Source: DAOMFM01 sp035429825 (GTDB taxonomy: Bacteria > Acidobacteriota > Blastocatellia > UBA7656 > JADIYM01). Taken from it: DNA of 14,880 bases. Below the pieces are notes generated by a model. That model did not search any database. It saw only the letters and a program-made list of their open reading frames with translations, and was not told the DNA's origin. Below are positions 10,520 through 14,880 of the stretch, one piece after another. Position 1 is the first letter of the stretch, and every line of letters begins with the position of its first letter. The stretch lies in the NCBI GenBank assembly GCA_044224215.1, contig JBGAKX010000109.1, positions 1 through 14,880 of the forward strand, read 5' to 3'. The translations under genes were made by a program, and so were the position numbers.

Positions 10520-12205
10520 ATGACGAAAACGACGTACACGACAGTTCGACGAATGGCTCTCCTGGCCCTCTGCCTTGCATCGATGCAGTGCGGAGGCGCG
10601 CGAACGCCACCGGAGGTGCCGGTCCGCGAAGTCTTCACCGAAACGGCCGATGCCGCCGGCCTTCGCTTTGCGCACGCGAACGGTGCGTCCGGACGGTGGT
10701 ACATGCCCGAGATCGTCGGCTCGGGCGGCGGATTCCTCGACTACGACAACGACGGCTGGCTCGACGCGTACCTCGTTCAGTGCGGACCGCTTCCCGGCGC
10801 CGCCGACCAGACGCCGAATCCCAACCGGCTGTTCCACAACAACGGTGACGGGACGTTCACGGACGTCACCGAGGCGTCCGGCGCAGGCGACACCGGATAC
10901 GGCCAGGGATGCGCGTTCGGGGACGTCGACAACGACGGCGATGTGGACATCTATTGCGCAAACGTCGGCCCGAATCGCCTGTACCTCAACAACGGTAATG
11001 GAACGTTCACGGATGTGACCGCCAGGGCAGGTGTCGGTGACCCGGGCTGGTCCACGAGTTGCGCGTTCGCCGATTACGACGGCGACGGTTACCTCGATCT
11101 CTACGTGGTCAACTACCTCGAGTACTCGTTCGACAAGAACGTGCTGTGCGGTGCGCGCAACAACCCGGAATACTGCGGGCCCGACGCATATCCGGGCGCG
11201 CCGGATGTCCTCTACCACAACAACGGAGACGGGACGTTTACGGACGTGACCAGAAAGGCCGGCGTCTCCATCGATGATCCCGCACAGGGGAAGGGCCTCG
11301 GGATCGTGTGGTTCGACTATGACGACGATGGCGATCCGGACGCCTTCATCGCGAACGACTCGACGGCGAGCTTTCTGTTCCGGAACAACGGCGACGGCAC
11401 GTTCAGGAATGTTGCGGTTGAAGCCGGCTGCGCATTCAACGAGCGGGGAATGACCGAGGCCGGGATGGGCGTTGATGCCGGCGACGTCGATCGCGACGGC
11501 CGGCTGGACATCTTTGTCACGCACCTGAACAACGAGACGAACACGCTCTACCGGAATCTCGGAAGCGGTGCGTTTGAAGACTATACGGCCGCTTCCGGCG
11601 CCGGCCCGCCGAGCCTTCCGATGGTCGGGTTCGGTACGGGCCTGCTCGATTTTGACAACGACGGCGACCTCGACGTATTTGTCACAAATGGCCGCATCTC
11701 GCGCGACCCGACACCGCGCGACCCGTCGTCGCCATATTCGCAGCCTGCACAACTGCTCGAGAACAACGGCGCGGGCCGGTTCGCGGACGTTTCGTCAAAG
11801 TCCGGAGCGTTCTTTCAGACAGTCTGGGTGGGCCGGGGCACCGCCTTTGGCGACATCGACAACGACGGCGACGTCGACGTGCTCGTGATGAACAACAACC
11901 AACGGGCAGTGCTGCTGAAGAACGAGGTCGGTAGTCAGAAGCACTGGATCACGCTCAAGGTGCTCGACCGTCGCAACCGTGACGCCATAGGCGCACGGGT
12001 CACTGTCACGGCCGGGGACCTCGTTCAGGTCGCCGAGGTGCGCGCCGGGGCGAGCTACGAATCGCAGAACGACACGCGGCTTCACTTTGGGCTTGGTGAC
12101 CGCGCCACGGTCGATCGCATCCAGGTGCGGTGGCGAGACGGGCACGTGTCCGATGTGCCCGTCGAGCTGCGAACCGCGAACCGGATCGTGACGATCCGCG
12201 AGTGA
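10520..12205 (+). CDS. CRTAC1-like FG-GAP (VCBS) repeat protein with ASPIC/UnbV domain
   Basis: The 561-residue exported protein carries at least seven FG-GAP-type calcium-loop repeats with DxDxDG cores: DYDNDGWLD, DVDNDGDVD, DYDGDGYLD, DYDDDGDPD, DVDRDGRLD, DFDNDGDLD and DIDNDGDVD. Each is paired with an upstream LYHNNGDGTFTDVT-like strand, as in a beta-propeller. The C-terminal block at about 488-540 (IGARVTVTAG, AGASYESQND, LHFGLG) is the ASPIC/UnbV domain. The N-terminus has positive residues then MALLALCLASMQCGG. The Cys suggests a lipoprotein, but Gln at -1 is not a standard lipobox, so simple secretion is possible. The start could also be ATG 10553, but that loses the positive n-region. 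The downstream TPR gene overlaps by 4 nt, a common pairing in Acidobacteriota. The biochemical function is unknown. Confidence 0.9.
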   Translation: MTKTTYTTVRRMALLALCLASMQCGGARTPPEVPVREVFTETADAAGLRFAHANGASGRWYMPEIVGSGGGFLDYDNDGWLDAYLVQCGPLPGAADQTPNPNRLFHNNGDGTFTDVTEASGAGDTGYGQGCAFGDVDNDGDVDIYCANVGPNRLYLNNGNGTFTDVTARAGVGDPGWSTSCAFADYDGDGYLDLYVVNYLEYSFDKNVLCGARNNPEYCGPDAYPGAPDVLYHNNGDGTFTDVTRKAGVSIDDPAQGKGLGIVWFDYDDDGDPDAFIANDSTASFLFRNNGDGTFRNVAVEAGCAFNERGMTEAGMGVDAGDVDRDGRLDIFVTHLNNETNTLYRNLGSGAFEDYTAASGAGPPSLPMVGFGTGLLDFDNDGDLDVFVTNGRISRDPTPRDPSSPYSQPAQLLENNGAGRFADVSSKSGAFFQTVWVGRGTAFGDIDNDGDVDVLVMNNNQRAVLLKNEVGSQKHWITLKVLDRRNRDAIGARVTVTAGDLVQVAEVRAGASYESQNDTRLHFGLGDRATVDRIQVRWRDGHVSDVPVELRTANRIVTIRE

Positions 12206-13752
12206 CGGGTTTGGCGAAACGACATCGCAACGACGCAAGGGTGCAGGCACAGGCTGCAGTGGCTCCGGCTCGCCATCGGCTTTTGTGGCTCGGCATCGCA
12301 ACCGTCGTCATAGCGTTGGCGCTCGCGGGCTACTGGCTGGTTGGACGCGATACCAGGCCCGTGCCTCGCACAGCCGATGCGAATGTCCTTGCCGTCGTTC
12401 AGCAGGCGCAGACACTGTACGACGCGGGCAAGGTCGACGACGGCATCGCAATGGTTCGCGCCCAGATCGAGGCGCATCCCGACGCGCCGCTGCTGCATTA
12501 CACGCTTGGCGTCTTCATGCTGGCCAGGAACGATCTCGAATCGGCCCGAAAGGAATTCGAAGCCGAGATCGCCACGAATCCCGGGTATGCCGGCAGCTAC
12601 ACGCAGATCGGTCTCGCGTACTCGCGACTGGGTGACGTCGACAACTCGATTGTATCGTTTGAAACGGCACTCCGGCTCAAGCCCGACGACCTCGATGCGG
12701 CGTTCTATCTTGGGCGGAGCCTGTCGACGGCAGGCCGCTACGAAGAGGCCGAGAAGCAACTGCGGGCAGCCGCCCGGAGTGGGCGGGCGCCGGCGCTGTC
12801 GGAACTCGGACTCGTTTTGCGAAAACTGGGACGGAACGACGAAGCGATCGAGACGTTTCAGCAGGCGCTTGCCGCCGACCCGTGGGACCTCGTCGCGCGA
12901 CTCAATTTTGGACAGCTGCTGGTTGCCTCCGGGCGCGCCGCGGACGGTGAGCTCGTGCTCAGGCGCCACGCGGCGATGTCGGCCGAGTTCGACCAGTTCG
13001 ACCGGTTTCGGCGCAGCTCGTTGCTCGCGGGGGCATCATCCGGGAATCTTGTGAATCTCGGAAACGCGTATCTGCAGCGCGAGGAGTACCCAGAAGCGCT
13101 CCGGTCGTTCCAGCGCGCGATCGAGATCGAACCGGGGGATCCGGATGGATCCACGGGCGTCGCCGAGGTGCTTCTGCTCACGGGCCGCGCGAACGAGGTG
13201 GATCCGTGGATCGGGCGCAGCCTTCAGGCCGATCCGGCGAACTCGAAGGCGCGTTTCGTGCTCGGGCTGTCGCAACTGCAGCGCGGGAATGTGGAGGCGG
13301 GCGTTCGAGCCCTCGAGGCATCGCAAGGCGCCGGAGCGTGGGATGCCACGATGTACGCTCGTGCCGCTGACGCGTTTCGGGTTGCCGGCCGCACGTCCGA
13401 TGCCACGACCGCCGGGCGCGAGGCCGTCCGGCGGGACGGGCGTGATCCGGCGTCGTACCGGGCGCTTGGACTCGCGCTTCTTGCGAACGGGGATGCCGCC
13501 GGAGCGCTCGCTGTGCTTCAGAAGGGAGTGTCCGTCGCGCCGGACGATCCGGACCTGTATATGTCGATGGGGGTTGTTGACGTGAAGCTCGGAGACCGCA
13601 CGGGGGCTGAGCAGGCGTTTCGCGAAGCTCTGCGGATCCAGCGCGTGACGGTCTTTGGCGAGGAGAATCTCAGACGTGCGGTCGGGATCTACCTCGCGCT
13701 GCCCGAGTCAGGTCCCGCCATGGACCTGTACCGTCAGTTGAAGGGGACGTGA
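12202..13752 (+). CDS. Membrane-anchored TPR protein
   Basis: The product is 516 residues from the GTG at 12202, which overlaps the preceding stop as GTGA, implying translational coupling. A short basic N-terminus (1-26) is followed by one membrane helix at about 27-48 (LLWLGIATVVIALALAGYWLVG is the core), then about 460 residues of tetratricopeptide repeats, roughly eleven or twelve units, with typical LGxAYxxxGxxxxAxxxFxxALxxxP spacing. Clear units include those starting at YTQIGLAYSRLG, LVNLGNAYLQRE, YRALGLALLANG and YMSMGVVDVKLG. Topology places the TPR superhelix in the periplasm, where it could scaffold the partner FG-GAP protein. An upstream in-frame start near 12130 would lie inside the FG-GAP gene and is rejected. 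The TGA stop is inside repeat element copy B. The TPR fold is certain; partner and role are inferred. Confidence 0.9.
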   Translation: MTGLAKRHRNDARVQAQAAVAPARHRLLWLGIATVVIALALAGYWLVGRDTRPVPRTADANVLAVVQQAQTLYDAGKVDDGIAMVRAQIEAHPDAPLLHYTLGVFMLARNDLESARKEFEAEIATNPGYAGSYTQIGLAYSRLGDVDNSIVSFETALRLKPDDLDAAFYLGRSLSTAGRYEEAEKQLRAAARSGRAPALSELGLVLRKLGRNDEAIETFQQALAADPWDLVARLNFGQLLVASGRAADGELVLRRHAAMSAEFDQFDRFRRSSLLAGASSGNLVNLGNAYLQREEYPEALRSFQRAIEIEPGDPDGSTGVAEVLLLTGRANEVDPWIGRSLQADPANSKARFVLGLSQLQRGNVEAGVRALEASQGAGAWDATMYARAADAFRVAGRTSDATTAGREAVRRDGRDPASYRALGLALLANGDAAGALAVLQKGVSVAPDDPDLYMSMGVVDVKLGDRTGAEQAFREALRIQRVTVFGEENLRRAVGIYLALPESGPAMDLYRQLKGT

Positions 13753-13824
13753 CATCACCCGCCACCTACCGGTGGCGGTACTGTGCCCGATCCTGATTCG
13801 CGCTCATTCGCGTTTGTCTGCGGC
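13748..13824. repeat. Palindromic intergenic element, copy B (77 nt)
   Basis: This copy is 72/77 identical to copy A at 7412-7488. It contains the hairpin CCGCCACC-TACC-GGTGGCGG (13760-13779). Its left end supplies the TGA of the TPR gene. On the minus strand, TCA at 13804-13806 reads as TGA and is in the frame of the apparent ancestral end of the neighbouring DUF11 gene. It sits between convergent genes, where a hairpin could end transcription from both sides. Confidence 0.8.
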
Positions 13825-13880
13825 CGCTTTCGAACTCCGGTACAGGAATGTCCCGATGCCCGTGTCCGCATTCAGCACGC
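13804..13880 (-). pseudogene. Remnant of the ancestral C-terminal codons of the DUF11/IPT-like gene
   Basis: Read on the minus strand in the frame that matches the earlier repeat unit, bases 13888-13804 encode LVSVLNADTGIG, then TFLYRSSKAAADKRE and a TGA at 13804-13806. This gives a plausible final beta strand for the IPT-like domain. The present gene reaches this DNA in another frame and stops at 13881, so the stretch is no longer translated as part of it. The reading is an inference from frame and repeat comparison; a sequencing or assembly artefact in the repeats cannot be excluded. Confidence 0.5.
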
Positions 13881-14019
13881 TCACCAGCATTCAGCACGCT
13901 CACCAGCGTGTCCGCCCTGCTGAGCGAGGTACTGCTGGACCGTCCCGATGCCCGTGTCCGCATTCAGCACGCTCACCAGCACCACGCCGCCCTGCTGAGC
14001 GAGGTACTGCTGGACCGTC
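13850..14019. repeat. Tandem duplication at the 3' end of the DUF11/IPT-like gene
   Basis: A 39-nt block is identical at 13850-13888 and 13942-13980 (offset 92). A 33-nt block is identical at 13912-13944 and 13987-14019 (offset 75). Inside it, a 19-nt unit ATTCAGCACGCTCACCAGC is directly repeated at 13870-13888 and 13889-13907. The 75-nt spacing is in frame and encodes 25 residues; the 92-nt spacing is not. The extra 19 nt minus 2 nt accounts for the shift. Confidence 0.9.
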
Positions 14020-14880
14020 TGGCCCGTCAGCAGCTTGCCCTTCTGCACGATCCGCACGTTGCCCGGCTTCACCCTTGCGCCCTTCTTGAACGGTATGCCG
14101 TCGACGAACACCTGCACGGTGTCCGAGAACCCCGTCCCGCCGACGATCACCTTTGCCGTCCGGATGTCGAACGCCATGATGTCGGGCTCCGGGATGCCGC
14201 CGCTGGCGGCATTCGTGTCGCTGCTCTCGCCGTTCGGATACATCGCCGTGACGGTAAAGAATGACCCCGTCGTCGCGGTCGGCGCGATGATCCCCGTCGT
14301 GCTTGGCGGCACCGACGTGAAGAAGTTCTGTGGCGTTGCCGTCACGTTCGGCGAATTCGAGCGGTAGATGTTGTAGCCGACGAGCGAGTTCCTCGGATCG
14401 CGAGCGACCGGCAGCACACCGGCGACGAGCTGGGCCACGCGTGGCACCTTCGACGCGCTGCCCGGAGGAGGCGCCGAGGTCTGCAGGTGGAGCGGCGGAT
14501 TCAGACAGTCGTCCGAACACTCGAGCGGAGGGTCCCATGTGAGCAGCGTGTCGTTGCCGGCGCGGACGCCCGTGATCGTCGCCGCCGAGTTGTTGAACGG
14601 CAGCGAGTCGGTGGCGCTGCCGCTTGCGACGAAGCGCGCGTTGACCGTCGCACCTCCTTCGGCGATCACGTTGACCGTCAGCGTGATGTGCACGGACTGG
14701 CCGTCCTCGAGCGTGCCGATGTCGCACGCGAACGATCCCGTGCTTCCGGCGGCGGGCGCCGTGACCGTTCCCTGGTCGGACGTGAGCGACACGAACCGCG
14801 TCCCGCCTGGTGTCGAGCCGGTCAACCTGAGCAGCTCGGACGGATCCGGGCCATTGTTCGTCACCGTGATGTCGTATTCG
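13881..14880 (-). CDS. DUF11 / FN3-like / IPT-like surface protein, C-terminal 332 residues (start beyond window edge)
   Basis: The frame is open to the right edge, entering as EYDITVTNNGPDPS, the hallmark start of a DUF11 (conserved repeat) beta-sandwich, so the gene begins outside the window and may carry more such repeats. Visible order, numbered from the edge: DUF11 about 1-105, an FN3-like stretch about 106-230 (TLLTWDPP, GYNIYRSN, FFTVTAMYPNGESS), then an IPT/TIG-like domain from about 235 (KVIVGGTGFSDTVQVFVDGIPF, KPGNVRIVQKGKLL; each under 23 residues, split here). The end holds VQQYLAQQGG twice, 25 residues apart, then HAGERAECW and a TGA at 13881-13883. The ending differs from a normal IPT strand because of a frame change in the duplicated DNA. 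Likely exported, cell-surface or secreted; no function can be assigned. It converges on the TPR gene. Confidence 0.8.
   Translation of the reverse strand, partial: EYDITVTNNGPDPSELLRLTGSTPGGTRFVSLTSDQGTVTAPAAGSTGSFACDIGTLEDGQSVHITLTVNVIAEGGATVNARFVASGSATDSLPFNNSAATITGVRAGNDTLLTWDPPLECSDDCLNPPLHLQTSAPPPGSASKVPRVAQLVAGVLPVARDPRNSLVGYNIYRSNSPNVTATPQNFFTSVPPSTTGIIAPTATTGSFFTVTAMYPNGESSDTNAASGGIPEPDIMAFDIRTAKVIVGGTGFSDTVQVFVDGIPFKKGARVKPGNVRIVQKGKLLTGQTVQQYLAQQGGVVLVSVLNADTGIGTVQQYLAQQGGHAGERAECW

Noticed and set aside
9776..11752. 658-codon open frame antisense across the HYR and FG-GAP genes
   Set aside because: It spans two genes and a terminator on the other strand and has no family resemblance.
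13766..13963. 65-codon minus-strand frame ending in element copy B
   Set aside because: It is the duplicated DUF11 tail read in a third frame plus the palindromic element; no independent start signal or domain.
13850..14019. Possible CRISPR-like repeat array
   Set aside because: The spacings (19, 75, 92 nt) are irregular, and the repeats encode part of the IPT-like protein; this is a coding tandem duplication.

Overview
The window is GC-rich, dense in coding sequence and most likely from an Acidobacteriota chromosome, perhaps Vicinamibacteria. This is inferred from gene style, not from a marker gene. The supporting traits are a very large multidomain Ser/Thr kinase, a CRTAC1-like FG-GAP/UnbV protein followed by a TPR protein, secreted HYR-repeat and DUF11/IPT-type proteins, and short dispersed intergenic palindromes. 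No rRNA, tRNA, CRISPR array, transposase or phage gene was seen.

Layout. (1) Positions 1-3522, minus strand: a kinase gene that runs off the left edge. Its product is an N-terminal Hanks-type kinase, then a STAND/AAA-type NTPase, then helical TPR-like repeats, then the first half of an ABC-transporter family 5 solute-binding domain, with no membrane segment seen in between. It is the most unusual gene here. (2) Positions 3523-3758: a divergent intergenic region with a nested, cloverleaf-like set of inverted repeats. (3) Positions 3759-7416, plus strand: a MESH1-like stand-alone (p)ppGpp hydrolase, an exported M3 dipeptidyl carboxypeptidase (dcp) ending at a strong hairpin terminator, and a beta-carbonic anhydrase (can). 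(4) Positions 7412-7488: copy A of a 77-nt palindromic element that begins within the can stop region, followed by about 200 nt of noncoding DNA with a 9-C tract. (5) Positions 7688-10381: a large secreted protein with two tandem paralogous modules and three HYR domains, ending at another long hairpin. (6) Positions 10520-13752: a CRTAC1-like FG-GAP/UnbV protein overlapped by 4 nt by a membrane-anchored TPR protein, an evident two-gene operon. (7) Positions 13748-13824: copy B of the 77-nt element. (8) Positions 13881-14880, minus strand: the C-terminal part of a DUF11/FN3-like/IPT-like surface protein whose last codons have been altered by a tandem duplication with a frame change.

The genes do not form one pathway. 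They include a cytoplasmic signalling pair (kinase and alarmone hydrolase, divergently transcribed), housekeeping enzymes (peptidase, carbonic anhydrase) and a group of exported proteins. The main observations are the kinase-NTPase-SBP fusion, the stop-codon-carrying palindromic element found twice, the eroded 3' end of the DUF11 gene, and the structured intergenic palindrome between the kinase and the alarmone hydrolase.
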